A DNA stretch of 64,000 bases from Eupeodes corollae (GCF_945859685.1 NC_079147.1:195035174-195099173); one strand, 5' to 3'; counted from the first letter of the stretch, positions 60,901 to 62,018 are shown. The notes: generated by a model from the letters alone, not told the origin. A program made the numbers and translations.

Positions 60901-62018
60901 TTAGCAAAACTATGTGAAAGTAGTAAAAGATAAGTAAATAACGGTACGTTAAATGTCAAAAGTCTGTACAAAACTGATATAGTATTTTTTACCAGTATTA
61001 CATACCAATAATTATTTTTAATTGTTACTAAGTGATTTTAAGTGATCATTATTAAATCGTAAAAGATTTTTACTAATTTGTCTAAGATTTCATTATAATA
61101 CTTTCAAAACTGCCTCGTCAGTCCCCTGGCAGTCAAATTTTGAAATTTTTTAAATATCTTCCAATGTACTCAAAAAAGGGAATGTACTGATTGGGAACAA
61201 TATATTAATTAGATAAGCTTTCATATTACACCCGAATTTGTAGAAGTTTGATTTAATAACTATCGTAAACACAATATCCAATATCCAAAGTTACTCAACT
61301 TTTGTATAATCACCCTTATATTCATTCTTAATAAAAACAAAAAACTAATTGCTGTCCAATTAGGAGTGAGAATAAGATTCAAAAAATCTTTCAAAATTTT
61401 GGAAAGAAACATTAATTTCGTTACATCACCCTTAACTTCCATCTGTAGCTTCGTTGGAATGTGCCTAATGACAATCCACCATGCTTTTCTAATAGGTCAA
61501 GGGTTGTATTTGAAATTATCCTCTTAAATGGATTTAAATACTTTGACATTTACATTTAAAGAAGCAAGCTTTTGATTTGATACTTCTTAGCCTTGTATAG
61601 CTTTACCTACGGAATCAAATTCCATACATCTTGTATCGATTGTTTTGATAACTGTTAAGTAAAATAAAAGATTTGTCTGCACCTTCCTAAAAACGTTGCA
61701 TAATTTTAAACATAACAATAAACCAAATTTTTGTATAGGACCCACGTCAAAAAAATTATTTTAAAAATATCCGTGACAGCTTTTGTAAATGTAAGTACTT
61801 TTTTGGAAGATAACAGTGACTACTTCAAGTATCAAAAAAAAAGATATAACTCATGTTAAAAAAAACACATTTTGAAAAATAAAAACAAAAGCATCATTTA
61901 ATCAAATCCCGACGGCTTTTTCAAAAATAACTGACACAGTACTCAACTAGTGTACTTATTTGATAGGAATCAAAACAAAATTCTTATTAAATAGAAAATA
62001 TAGCCTACCTGTTCCCAT
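3439..62018 (-). CDS. dsf: dissatisfaction-type orphan nuclear receptor (NR2E), whole coding span
   Basis: Five exons join with GT-AG borders to 549 codons. Residues 12-32 form the first zinc finger (C12, C15, C29, C32) with P-box CDGCS, typical of the tailless/TLX/dsf group. Residues 48-71 form the second finger (C48, C58, C68, C71), whose nine-residue spacing between the first two cysteines is longer than usual. FKRS, HRNQCRACRLAKC and AVQHERGPRKPKL follow. The hinge (about 95-305) is rich in His, Pro, Ser and Asn. The ligand-binding domain starts near residue 310 and carries the receptor signature around 358-400 (RLLFMAVRWVKCLMPF, then DQHLLLQ-ESWKELF). The end reads FFKETIGNVPIARLLRDMY. 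In Drosophila, dsf acts in sex-specific neural development and behaviour, probably as a repressor in neuronal nuclei (family knowledge). QHERGPRKPKLH and the LBD fit dsf better than tailless. The product is shorter than I recall for Drosophila (about 690 residues), mainly in the hinge. Confidence 0.92.
3925..3986 (-). other. dsf: dsf intron 4 (62 bp)
   Basis: It runs from GTGAGT to TTCTTTTAG at about 62 bp, the minimal intron size common in flies. It splits the receptor signature between Gln388 and Glu389. Confidence 0.9.
3987..4897 (-). CDS. dsf: dsf exon 4, hinge and first part of ligand-binding domain
   Basis: The acceptor ATTTTCAG precedes CTGTTCAACATG (Ala-Val-Gln-His); the donor CAG|GTGAGT ends the exon in phase 0 after Gln388. 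The exon encodes residues 85-388. Homopolymers are His9 (102-110), Pro6 (163-168) and Asn8 (282-289). The region is rich in Ser-Pro pairs. From about residue 310 the sequence becomes the ligand-binding domain (NGFLELLLSPDKCQEIIQYQ, then SWEMLQETTARLLFMAVRWV). The open frame extends to an ATG at 4928, but that part is intron. Confidence 0.93.
5478..5503. repeat. poly(T) tract
   Basis: A run of about 26 T after TTTTCCTCC in the single-copy part of intron 3. It could be the A-tail of an old minus-strand retroposon, but no element body is recognisable beside it. Confidence 0.7.
6420..6923 (+). repeat. degenerate copy of the 11-bp-terminus tandem-repeat family
   Basis: The segment shares with the copies at 43.2-45.0 kb and 47.9-49.2 kb the block around TGTTGATAACAATATTTCTT, the 'accggttcttaagctatgga' region, the CAGACGTACG stretch and the end ACAATAACTTCCTATGAGAAGTTA, one base changed from the family's terminal hairpin. 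The 5' end is missing or too diverged to see. Confidence 0.65.
7826..8075 (+). pseudogene. mariner-type transposase, internally deleted
   Basis: Frames in this stretch read MSCLTNEQRFQVIEFYYQNA, the N-terminal helix-turn-helix start of irritans/mori-like mariner transposases. After a jump comes FSDEPHFWLN then YVNKQNCRFLSE (the region of the first catalytic Asp), and after another jump HDMWFHQDD (the second catalytic Asp). The pieces are in family order, but most sequence between them is missing and the frame changes, so this is a non-functional deletion product. I did not see clear terminal repeats. Confidence 0.6.
9095..9800 (-). pseudogene. relic of an uncharacterised arthropod multicopy protein family
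   Basis: On the minus strand three blocks appear in order. Around 9650-9760 a frame gives RPMPFGVPMIWTEQQDHVSD then CYFCLT. Around 9370-9460 there is NDLVRNLNLSKKQLELLGSR. Around 9120-9330 there is LLGNHKSDSFRELV and CIMSLKIHFLDNHLDFFPDN then VSDEHGERFHQHILNMEKRY. I recognise these blocks from long hypothetical proteins found in many copies in arthropod genomes; in those the middle section carries several hundred residues that are absent here. Stops and frame shifts separate the blocks. The family's function is unknown to me; multicopy behaviour suggests a mobile element. Nothing indicates this copy is expressed. Confidence 0.55.
10600..10945 (-). pseudogene. LINE reverse transcriptase fragment
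   Basis: The minus strand shows FFDLKAAFDTVKRE (RT motif A, with the first catalytic Asp) at about 10890-10945, then VFQGCV-x-RPLLFSMF (motif B, QGcvlSPLLF) near 10730-10790. The catalytic YADD block is not recognisable. Frame shifts and a stop inside motif B show it is dead. Clade unknown. Confidence 0.5.
10950..13925. other. dsf: intron 3 stretch without recognised genes
   Basis: No protein homology was recognised. A 123-codon open frame at 13000-13371 has the Leu/Phe/Lys-rich composition expected by chance in AT-rich DNA. From about 11.4 to 12.7 kb base composition is more even, with CATT/GATG-rich parts (for example 12540-12620), and the stretch looks single-copy; it is a possible regulatory region. 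Confidence 0.4.
14240..14325 (-). pseudogene. mariner transposase scrap
   Basis: The minus strand reads VNGIIGPYFFKNDVEKNVTV, the conserved mariner stretch 'GIIGPYFFeNe-x-n-VTV' between the first and second catalytic Asp. Flanking frames are disrupted. Confidence 0.5.
14388..14547 (+). repeat. imperfect tandem duplication, unit about 80 bp
   Basis: Two adjacent units, 14388-14464 and 14465-14547, each run from TCTATTCA to CGAACGTAA and share CGAAATGCCCAC and CGCAAGCTG. They differ by substitutions and small gaps. The origin is unknown; it lies just beside the mariner scrap. Confidence 0.6.
15090..16075 (-). pseudogene. RTE/L1-like LINE reverse transcriptase, broken
   Basis: Reading down the minus strand, 16061-15744 gives LFIDFKVAYDSIYGEELYRA (RT motif A), then RCSIEVRKDLTDAIDVK. 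15705-15298 gives EKMGLVVNENKTKYMLSSKK (the part after YADD) and FGYLGTAINS. 15300-15215 gives RWLGHVERMDINAPARKVFE, the familiar C-terminal block of this LINE group. The YADD stretch and sequence near it are deleted between about 15710 and 15740, and the C-terminal block is in another frame. It is therefore an inactive copy. The group is recognised from recurrent insect LINE proteins; the exact clade is not certain. Confidence 0.65.
16100..18980. other. dsf: intron 3 stretch without recognised genes
   Basis: No coding or repeat family was recognised. Short simple repeats occur (TC-rich 17306-17325, a C run near 17665, GACTAT repeats near 18020-18045). At 17548-17564 GGCTCAGTTGGTTAAGC resembles a tRNA A box, but no matching arm structure follows. 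Confidence 0.4.
18992..20391 (-). mobile_element. Tc1-like DNA transposon with terminal inverted repeats
   Basis: The left end AACTACTCAAAACAAAATAG at 18992 is matched by its reverse complement at the right end (20391 inward), extending to about 23-24 bp with one extra G on the left. Both ends abut TA (18990-18991 and 20392-20393), the target duplication of the Tc1/mariner superfamily. The 1400-bp body carries one transposase relic on the minus strand. Size, ends and target site together make this a complete but inactive element. Confidence 0.85.
19303..20159 (-). pseudogene. Tc1-like transposase, inactivated
   Basis: The ATG at 20159 begins MSGSRRHLDIENTIRGFNMM, a plausible DNA-binding N-terminus, soon broken by stops and frame shifts. 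The last third is an open frame, 19539-19303, that starts MQDNAGLYTACITQ (second catalytic Asp in QDN). It continues to LLAGPAKNFNTIDLLWDQLK, matching the Tc1 'WPAqSPDLNPIEnLWdeLK' block. The conserved Glu of the DD34E triad is Asp here and the spacing is one residue short, so even this part would be defective. It fills the interior of the TIR-bounded element around it. Confidence 0.7.
20590..20745 (+). pseudogene. possible mariner scrap related to 21.6 kb
   Basis: AATTTGTAAGGCCTGCTGTTA and the following CTTGG resemble the stretch at 21665-21700 in the neighbouring mariner relic, and the GGCCGAACCACTTTT at 20721 resembles its CCGGTTTGACCACTTT. Weak and short; it may be coincidence. Confidence 0.25.
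21240..21890 (+). pseudogene. mariner-type transposase, decayed
   Basis: At 21402-21500 the plus strand reads GGFIHKKNFSSWPSK, similar to the mariner 'GGyvNKQNcRiWgsenP' block. At 21610-21760 it reads QDGAPCRTGHEEIDRISIKF (second catalytic Asp in QDGA and the following helix), then FVNWPRP and PLWNFLW, equal to 'vNWPPRScDLtPLDfFLW' with losses. Frames change several times. The N-terminal domain and ends are not recognised. Confidence 0.5.
23156..23840 (-). pseudogene. hAT transposase C-terminus with element end (GTF2IRD2/ZBED-like)
   Basis: The minus strand gives VSAELQLEIIEIQCSTHLKQ near 23700, then ASYMCQQTFSTMKFRKNSIN and RLTDEHLIALLKVTS at 23537-23400. This is the hAT dimerisation region as in GTF2IRD2-like and ZBED-type transposases ('lCEQtFS-x-MK-x-K...RLTDEHL'). 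The element border is visible: CAGTGATGGGCAAACTTT at 23156, followed by GGCCAGA near 23211, is a typical hAT terminal repeat, preceded by a possible 8-bp target site (23148-23155). I found no partner end to the right, so only the 3' end of the element is present. The sequence further left (23026-23150) seems outside it. Confidence 0.65.
24361..24881. mobile_element. 521-bp MITE with perfect 16-bp inverted termini
   Basis: AGGCCCAGTTTTTCAG at 24361-24376 is exactly complemented at 24866-24881. TATA flanks both sides (24357-24360, 24882-24885), compatible with a TA or TATA target duplication. The inside has no coding capacity and contains further GTTAACTC-type palindromes (24428, 24828). It is a non-autonomous DNA transposon; superfamily not assigned (Tc1/mariner-like TA duplication is possible). 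Confidence 0.8.
24960..25215 (+). pseudogene. possible Tc1-like transposase scrap
   Basis: Near 25115 the plus strand reads CFQQGNDPKSTV, resembling the Tc1 block 'fQQDNDPKHTS' that holds the second catalytic Asp (here Gly). Preceding residues WYDFSKVVFVTIKQN could be the usual upstream strand. Downstream similarity is unclear. Confidence 0.35.
25285..25500 (-). pseudogene. mariner transposase C-terminal fragment
   Basis: The minus strand reads SGPVAWPTRSC, then LGYAKSIVYSDKREMIDLKV and, after a stop, PGGDLSEIINKT. This follows the mariner C-terminus ('gPVnWPPRScDLtPLDyFLWGyvKs-x-VY-x-DKP-x-TID' to 'rGGHmpEIiFKT') with about seven residues around the third catalytic Asp deleted. An imperfect inverted repeat containing ACGTGTGGTTT lies at 25236-25260 and 25601-25625 around it and may be the remains of element ends. 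Confidence 0.55.
25770..26790. other. dsf: intron 3 stretch without recognised genes
   Basis: Simple GATGAT repeats occur near 26210-26300; nothing coding is supported. A T-rich pol III terminator for the adjacent tRNA lies at its right edge (26785-26790, AAAAAA on the plus strand). Confidence 0.4.
26799..26851 (-). tRNA. tRNA-Thr(UGU), 3' part, separated from its 5' end by a LINE
   Basis: On the minus strand this holds AGAGCACTGGT, the anticodon loop CTTGTAA (anticodon TGT), the stem partner ACCAG, the variable loop, the T arm GTGAG-TTCAATC-CTCAC and the acceptor strand AGGAGGC plus discriminator A. The B box GAGTTCAATCC is intact. Together with 30979-30997 it makes a 72-nt cloverleaf with all stems paired (one G-U in the acceptor). 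A run of six T lies 8-13 nt downstream, a normal pol III terminator. The gene was evidently intact before a LINE inserted after position 19. It now lacks its own A box and should be dead. Confidence 0.88.
27513..30773 (-). CDS. LINE ORF2: AP endonuclease and reverse transcriptase, intact
   Basis: The ORF has 1086 codons without a break. The N-terminal 240 residues are an APE-type endonuclease: LKVLAVNVNSL, MASETKL (catalytic Glu), ILAGDLNAKHEDWG and the final YDSDHCGL with the catalytic His. The RT follows: KSAGVDGISN, VLVDLEKAFDTVW (motif A), GLQQGAVNSPILFN (motif B), AIAYADDLIAY with YADD at about residue 765, and VVKYLGIWLD. The C-terminal 250 residues show neither an RNase H nor a CCHC knuckle that I can see. 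The start ATG overlaps the ORF1 stop as TAATG, which suggests translation by termination and re-initiation as described for R1-clade SART1. The protein nicks target DNA and copies the element RNA there. Confidence 0.9.
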   Translation of the reverse strand: MGALPETRLKVLAVNVNSLIRIERRANMFQLLTDYSPDVFMASETKLNHKHKLTHKNYNIVRRDRPDSTQGGGVALFIRKGINYKVIYNNELRKLKTLEVCVVCISLSQGKRMYMIAAYAAGAPQVTYFASELEILFRELKLSLEENYFILAGDLNAKHEDWGNQHSNPRGNHLFNLMNLYSVEYGVDLLDTERPSYPRTGSFLDLLLYDTRLTVTDKVGNHPRNCLQTVEYDSDHCGLAAVMQIPNERVELEEYVPTHSYNYSKMRWPRFTNALARELRSSDIAPPNNRNLTNTEIDQHLQQMDETIKRTMERTIPKYIERDQMDAYRNATIDTLRRHKSGLLTRLKNLHRRLTDPHDLEVRTLKSSIKNVNLLIKENYRLSINKYWDRKIRSVNSSDPSMFPKINKIFRKKNDNDLPSLKLQRTEEKRDVLMTAQIDPEEAIFDDDFYIIEDPKEKVEAVGAAFQQVYKVNVSIRPNHDLENRALLNHFYLRNDITQWRSENRGFMRFNDDSLANAIIAEQTGPSPLLVTKVELQLIFNSIKNKKSAGVDGISNVVLRHLPLEAIDIYTTLFNNALNNAYYPVHWKTAVVHPLPKKGKDNSNPSNLRSISLLPSISKVFEKIINRALTKWAADNKIIPDKQFGFKAGHDTIHAASKLVSDIQWNKSKQQCTGAVLVDLEKAFDTVWLEGLYLKLSRLGISKPLLYILYDMLNGRKFVVKSGNVTSTTTFSIKNGLQQGAVNSPILFNIYTSDLIGSLTKAIAYADDLIAYRTARKVEVIRILLQRDFDKIQRYCDDWKLKINVQKSETILFRTPLARATGDTCKNWRKMVIVDLHGQPLASKSVVKYLGIWLDQYLYFDRHINAALTRARGAFTLTKRLFFSSRLDPRVKVICYMALIRPMIVYGCPVWFNVAPSQMEKFRVFERQCLRRCTGLYRTAESSYVHYYSNEVLYNGARINRIDNFVIKLVRGHIARAMSSTNNLIFGAFYPNDEYFESARLSGFIPPEAFLFLDRCGLIQDRLAVPLIYHVRRRTVDRRLLYNQDVMAQGGAELLRFSRAVSERDRTDRVKQENQFWWLQSTLDSG
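30773..30961 (-). pseudogene. LINE ORF1, last 62 codons
   Basis: The fragment begins APPTVAPKAPVPKAPEVQPD and continues into a helix LLSIQGQLTGLQSQIKEQGK that could form a short coiled coil, ending LLPGLAQFRS and TAA. Everything upstream was lost by 5' truncation. The reading frame continues leftwards into tRNA and flanking DNA only by chance. Confidence 0.65.
30962..30997 (-). tRNA. tRNA-Thr(UGU), 5' part plus duplicated target site
   Basis: On the minus strand GCCTCTTTAGCTCAGTGGC gives the acceptor 5' strand and the D arm with the A box TAGCTCAGTGGC, followed by the 17-base target duplication (30962-30978), which repeats tRNA positions 20-36 found again at 26835-26851. Sequence beyond it is LINE. 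Confidence 0.85.
31790..32250 (+). pseudogene. mariner transposase, deletion derivative
   Basis: The plus strand shows VRLIIGLYKKYKSSKNKSDR, like the end of a mariner helix-turn-helix domain, then VNGQCY (the 'VnGdrY' strand), a decayed middle, and RSFDLTSPLDYFLWGFVKSL then IYANKLETIAHLKKHI. The latter is the block with the third catalytic Asp (LDYFLWG), which is kept. The stretch with the first two Asp residues is lost. Stops split the pieces. Confidence 0.65.
32310..34090 (+). pseudogene. CR1/Jockey-like LINE, RT to C-terminus, decayed
   Basis: Pieces in order: PWYTKELRLLRNKRNKAWKT (linker before RT), STGPDGIPPIVLTKCS, TPIFKKGNKSDISNYRPIAK (RT fingers), VDCLYTDFSKVF (motif A), VAPQGSHLGPFLFILSINDV (motif B), LIFADD (motif C) and MLGFIKRW. 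The C-terminal tail SIQHNFIRFALKGLPWEDPY ends in RTNYGKNEALSRISILYNLN at a natural stop (34090). Frames switch at least four times and motif A has lost its second Asp (SKVF for AFD). No endonuclease is found, so it is 5'-truncated and old. The clade is inferred from the tail type. Confidence 0.65.
34110..35040. other. dsf: AT-rich intron stretch, nothing recognised
   Basis: Very T- and A-rich with long poly-T and poly-A clusters. No coding or structural signal is supported. Confidence 0.35.
35043..35200 (-). repeat. 3' end of the 11-bp-terminus family, minus orientation
   Basis: Reverse-complemented, it ends ATTACTTCCTATGGGAAATTA, two changes from the family terminus, preceded by CGGAACGATTACAA and the CGTACGGACATACG stretch seen before the end of the 6.9 and 45.0 kb copies. 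The rest of the element cannot be followed far. Confidence 0.6.
35350..38230. other. dsf: intron 3 stretch beside exon 3, no gene recognised
   Basis: No transposon family was recognised from 36.3 to 38.2 kb, so this looks single-copy. It includes CA/CCA-rich parts and CATCAT repeats (36875-36890). Being next to the DNA-binding exon it may hold regulatory DNA, but there is no direct evidence. Confidence 0.35.
38241..38402 (-). CDS. dsf: dsf exon 3, P-box to C-terminal extension of the DBD
   Basis: The 162-bp exon lies between acceptor AAATTTCAG and donor GTAAGT. It encodes GCSGFFKRSIHRNRIYTCKA, then TGDLKGRCPVDKTHRNQCRA and CRLAKCFQSAMNKD. This completes finger 1, supplies the DNA-reading helix and all of finger 2, and ends in phase 1 so that exon 4 starts inside Ala85. 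Confidence 0.94.
38925..39090 (+). repeat. Lep1/Helitron-like repeat fragment
   Basis: CTACACTAATATTATAAAGA at about 38933, followed by TTTGTATGTAACGAATAAAC and TACTGGACCGATTTTAATAA, resembles the start of the widespread insect repeat (Lep1-type, attributed to Helitron/Helentron families) with its 'ctactaatattataaa...aactactggaccgatttt' signature. Only the first 150 bp or so are recognisable. Confidence 0.45.
39195..39760 (-). repeat. internal part of the 11-bp-terminus family, minus orientation
   Basis: The reverse complement matches the internal arms of the 43.2-45.0 kb element, for example the stretch around TTTTCGTTGCTAAAAATTG and AAATTTTCGGGGTGACAAAT (here near 39275-39330) and GGACGAATGAAATTAATTT (here near 39585). 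Both termini are missing. Confidence 0.6.
40326..41585 (+). pseudogene. hAT transposase relic, ZBED5-like
   Basis: The start MNRWLKSGPFKKAREC at 40326 resembles the N-terminus of ZBED5/SCAND3-like hAT proteins. Further on come a BED-finger block (ESYLNFGFAETSDNKPQFVI then CGKVLPNGAMFPAEMRLHFA), LQIDESTDVAGFAILIVFVRY (first catalytic Asp region), VWTDGAKAMNGKMFDAVAR (second catalytic region), and LDDSVKIINLLNHGQKIEDF. The order is right for the family and the length covers the N-terminal two thirds. Many stops and shifts make it non-functional. It ends where a fragment of a LOA LINE begins, so the C-terminal part was either displaced by that insertion or deleted. Confidence 0.7.
41590..42705 (-). 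mobile_element. LOA-type LINE copy with internal deletion
   Basis: This is a second copy of the element at 53.7-59.4 kb. From 42705 down it matches ORF2 from ESMRTSCPVTILKGKKKPHW to the AACGCGGGAAAAACTG site. It then jumps to GTGAGGCTTAGAGCC of the C-terminal part, skipping about 1.27 kb that holds nearly all of the RT. It continues through the RNase H region (IRIFSDSQVALKTLVSVSTN, HLIWVAGHRHIPGNCKADEL) to about KYLLKQYEE, where it breaks off. Both outer ends are truncated. At the site where the other copy has six A it has five, so its frame runs straight through. Confidence 0.85.
43184..45004 (+). mobile_element. non-autonomous element, 11-bp inverted termini, tandem core (Helentron/DINE-like)
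   Basis: A shared leader (AAAAGAGGCTGGGATGCGAC to ACACTGA) precedes TAACTTCCCAT at 43216-43226. The right end is ATGGGAAGTTA at 44994-45004, its exact reverse complement, and that end is itself part of a hairpin AACTTCC-TATG-GGAAGTT. The core consists of diverged repeats, the best of 178 bp. It has no coding capacity. Leader beyond the inverted terminus, 3' hairpin and tandem core together resemble Helentron-associated (DINE-1-like) elements; this assignment is inference. It ends 52 bp before dsf exon 2 and 46 bp before its splice donor. Confidence 0.75.
43921..44454 (+). repeat. 178-bp tandem repeat, three units
   Basis: TGTTGAAAACAATATTTCTT recurs at 43921, 44099 and 44277, exactly 178 bp apart. 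The units from 43.98 kb onward are nearly identical; older, more diverged units can be felt upstream to about 43480. Near identity suggests recent unequal exchange or slippage inside the element. Confidence 0.85.
45056..45136 (-). CDS. dsf: dsf exon 2, first zinc finger
   Basis: The 81-bp exon lies between acceptor TTTTTATAG and donor GTAAGT. It encodes GDRLLDIPCKVCGDRSSGKH and then YGIYSCD, holding three of the four cysteines of finger 1, and leaves phase 1 with the G of Gly31. The intron between the third and fourth cysteine splits the P-box, which continues in exon 3. Confidence 0.92.
45140..47855. other. dsf: intron 1 stretch beside exon 2, no gene recognised
   Basis: No transposon family was recognised. 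Open frames of up to 70 codons (45615, 46501) have no recognisable content. The stretch looks single-copy with mixed composition and could contain regulatory DNA. Confidence 0.35.
47861..49173 (+). mobile_element. second copy of the 11-bp-terminus tandem-core element
   Basis: It has the same leader (CAAAAAGAGGCTGGGATGCG from 47861) and the same termini, TAACTTCCCAT at 47892-47902 and ATGGGAAGTTA at 49163-49173 with the AACTTCC-TATG-GGAAGTT hairpin. The core is shorter and more diverged than in the 43-45 kb copy, and part of the CAGACGTACG stretch is deleted. It has the same orientation. A further partial leader (AAAAGATGCTAGGATGCGAT) at about 47802 hints at a neighbouring fragment. Confidence 0.75.
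49380..50130. other. dsf: intron 1 stretch, nothing recognised
   Basis: AT-rich. A somewhat GC-richer part at 49450-49620 has no open frame or family that I recognise. Confidence 0.3.
50140..51902 (+). pseudogene. Jockey/CR1-like LINE, decayed, with 3' tandem tail
   Basis: It begins near NSKKNIQYKGAIYSDLTTIC (linker) and continues with SEVEEALFKV and, after shifts, QAFDRVNHLILLNKLSRIGF (motif A), VHVSAGVPQGSLLGSLLFLI (motif B), LRILFSDDLKFYR (motif C, FSDD for YADD) and KKNQLNLNVSKCQCFSF in one open frame to 51216. After further shifts come HASKANSMLGFIKRNS and VRDFDFRLNRVTLKNKLGFH. The end has (AAACT)n at 51880-51900, a short tandem tail. It is 5'-truncated with several stops, so inactive. 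Related in type to the LINE at 32.3-34.1 kb but not a close copy. Confidence 0.65.
52836..53475. mobile_element. Harbinger (PIF) deletion derivative, about 640 bp
   Basis: The left end GGGTGTATTCATAGA (52836-52850) and the reverse complement of the right end, GGGCACATTCATAGA (53461-53475), match at 12 of 15 positions and look like Harbinger termini. The interior carries on the minus strand the N-terminus of a Harbinger-type nuclease. A 3-bp target duplication could not be settled. It is an internally deleted, non-autonomous copy. Confidence 0.6.
53085..53274 (-). pseudogene. HARBI1-like nuclease, N-terminal fragment
   Basis: The ATG at 53274 opens 49 codons ending KTLFYPFELSYKDFY, then two successive stops, and in the same frame YRLDKETVKFV. 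The order 'elFGDL...RP-x-Y...PFE-x-s-x-xdF-x-xRyRLdKeTV' is that of the helical N-terminus of Harbinger transposases. The DDE nuclease domain is absent, removed by the internal deletion of the surrounding element. Confidence 0.55.
53728..53740 (+). repeat. target site duplication, left, of the LOA LINE
   Basis: TAGATATCTCACA, repeated exactly at 59368-59380 on the other side of the element. Confidence 0.85.
54109..55701 (+). CDS. LOA LINE ORF1 protein (nucleic-acid-binding type)
   Basis: The ORF has 530 codons. The N-terminal 250 residues are Ser/Thr/Pro/Lys-rich and disordered, with basic clusters such as AKKKSKKSQANRDQRNAER. Residues 290-430 form a folded domain (GWYQNRIKLIACGDQRSFDL, then HDWKVPKVEKETVGHYRSAL) that resembles the DUF4780-type domain seen in LOA-like ORF1 proteins. 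No CCHC knuckle is visible. The C-terminus is acidic. At residues 281-288 VIEENPGP resembles a viral 2A ribosome-skipping motif just before the folded domain. ORF1 proteins coat the element RNA. The stop overlaps the ORF2 start by 23 bp. Confidence 0.85.
   Translation: MKKFKNKQTNKTIIKQKNRTKAANAVTSPEKAVEPNQVCERVVNPVVATSGESPSPSTSRNIYLKELPVSGTAVTLGSPNGGNSTPHLFPAPARTSQATPKRDTPSGETKSATCGIDSKGEGTPGLASVAIKSGGGPTSVIHGHSSGPAKKKSKKSQANRDQRNAERILAAVGVIPAAERTPEQTRELEWASGFLSKKAKPTCGDSTSKRDRSFEGDKPEPKRQKVLSNSTSAVNKDLSFSDALKGKIIAAVIDRSHVDGNISHDHWAEVKAHLGFRFLSVIEENPGPLPDTADAGWYQNRIKLIACGDQRSFDLYRAAVNGLPEVWPGAKLEVVARENIPCRPRARIMVPALHNCPDMIMKLIKTSNPDLPTHDWKVPKVEKETVGHYRSALVLINRESLAPLAATKGVIRYGFDEIMMRIYKKDEDTLNTPPTEASSAEGSDSLATKMEVDATPKVEPSTSTAPNKPSDVEAKTKVDSNSDMETEDATLGITQSEEDLLRSSSDEENADKTVVEVDLTNSSNAAISTD
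55679..58354 (+). CDS. LOA LINE ORF2: endonuclease and reverse transcriptase (frameshifted before RNase H)
   Basis: There are 891 codons before a premature stop. The APE endonuclease shows LVQINLHHA, VLIQEPW (catalytic Glu), LLIGSDANAHHTVWG, EVLDITLTS and NSFSDHKYI (catalytic His). The RT follows: KSPGPDGIIPAEL, DLRPISLSSFLLKTLERLIE, VAFLDIEGAFNNV (motif A), RGTPQGGVLSPLLWN (motif B), VIAYADDVAI with YADD at residues 656-659, and AKYLGLILDKKLNWKANIDE. After CCCC at 58332 the copy has six A, where the copy at 42.1 kb has five. This shifts the frame and ends the protein 11 residues into TTPKNGIW. It starts in another frame inside the ORF1 end, so translation depends on re-initiation or shifting. 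Confidence 0.88.
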   Translation: MLRLVQINLHHAIMATNNLILRLHKNKEDIVLIQEPWVSNSIIRGLRTPGYKILYASEKGEPRSCMLVKNDLNIFLLPNYSDKDTTTAVLTTDKATYWLISSYLGHDSPIPGNTLRKAIADAQSKKVGLLIGSDANAHHTVWGSSDINERGEYLFDYLLSTNLLISNIGNEPTFVTKNRKEVLDITLTSDSIHNMISNWHVSKENSFSDHKYIQFELKDVANTSTGFRNHRNTNWERYREVLAQLLNHNLLKSSSSKDELDLSVNHLTEALNESMRSSCPVTILKGKKKPHWWHKELEPFRKSCRKLFNRSKYTRSPSDWDLYKQALKQYKKELRKSKRSSWRNFCGKIENTSEASRLRKILSKSPTIPSALKTETGTWTITDEESLNLLLDTHFPGSSNILNDLTSESQASTSDLVDLITREKLQWAIDSFDPYKSPGPDGIIPAELQKCSDMIIPPLEIILTSCVRLRYIPKAWRMAKVVFIPKAGKPSHVNPKDLRPISLSSFLLKTLERLIEIYIRHNLKPCLISTAQHAYSKGKSVESALHSLVRTIEHSLEYKEYNLVAFLDIEGAFNNVSYQAITTAMDKLKLEKSLIDLISLMLKSRTIISNMRSFTTTRSVNRGTPQGGVLSPLLWNMVVNDLLTTLETEGFKVIAYADDVAISVSGKHPQVLSELLQNALNRLTKWANQCGLDVNLHKTELILFSRRYKIPQISPPKIKGIPLSFSDQAKYLGLILDKKLNWKANIDERVKKATVALFTCKKAIGSKWGFSPKITHWLYTSVIRPILIYGAVVWWTALDKMVNLNKLIKVQRSAGMCITGALRTTPTAALEVLLNLTPLDIFSKKVAANSCVRLRATSQWTSNNTGHTTILDNFRSIPDRLDYTTPKNGIW
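58341..59264 (+). pseudogene. LOA LINE ORF2 C-terminal part: RNase H and zinc knuckle, out of frame
   Basis: The continuation of ORF2 after the single-base shift. RNase H motifs are all present: VHFYTDGSKTDHGVGSG (first Asp), FQAEVMAIKEAL (Glu), IRIFSDSQAALKSL (second Asp) and HLIWVPGHRDIPGNCKADEL (His and last Asp). Residues near 270-290 form a knuckle CRSCMDEEEEETVQHLLCTC (C-x2-C-x10-H-x4-C). The end is STKWFV and TAA. In an intact element this part removes the template RNA during integration. The ATG at 58341 is unlikely to be a true start. Confidence 0.85.
59368..59380 (+). repeat. target site duplication, right, of the LOA LINE
   Basis: TAGATATCTCACA, identical to 53728-53740, directly after the TAACC repeats. 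Confidence 0.85.
59381..62008. other. dsf: intron 1 stretch beside exon 1, no gene recognised
   Basis: AT-rich and without recognisable coding content. It contains the repeated CGTCAGTCC motif (60473-61124). Open frames here (for example 60422-60646) have no recognisable domain. Confidence 0.4.
60473..61124 (+). repeat. four dispersed CGTCAGTCC motifs
   Basis: CGTCAGTCC occurs at 60473, 60658, 60781 and 61116; the second and third extend to CGTCAGTCCTATGGTG. Spacings are 185, 123 and 335 bp. No mobile-element structure explains them. Confidence 0.55.
62009..62018 (-). CDS. dsf: dsf coding exon 1 (Met-Gly-Thr plus one base)
   Basis: The ten coding bases ATGGGAACAG are followed by the donor GTAGGC. 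The ATG has a good context (AAAA before it). The last G joins exon 2 to make Gly4, giving M-G-T-G-D-R-L-L-D-I-P-C, the short N-terminus expected in front of the first zinc finger. It is too short to be found by ORF scanning; it was placed because the phase and sequence fit exon 2 exactly. Confidence 0.8.

Larger units (their letters stand above)
45137..62008 (-). other. dsf: dsf intron 1 (16.9 kb)
   Basis: The donor GTAGGC follows exon 1 and the acceptor TTTTTATAG precedes exon 2. It separates the first three codons from the DNA-binding domain. It contains a full-length LOA element, an older LINE, a Harbinger derivative and a tandem-repeat element. The 45.2-47.8 kb part beside exon 2 looks largely single-copy. 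Confidence 0.8.
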
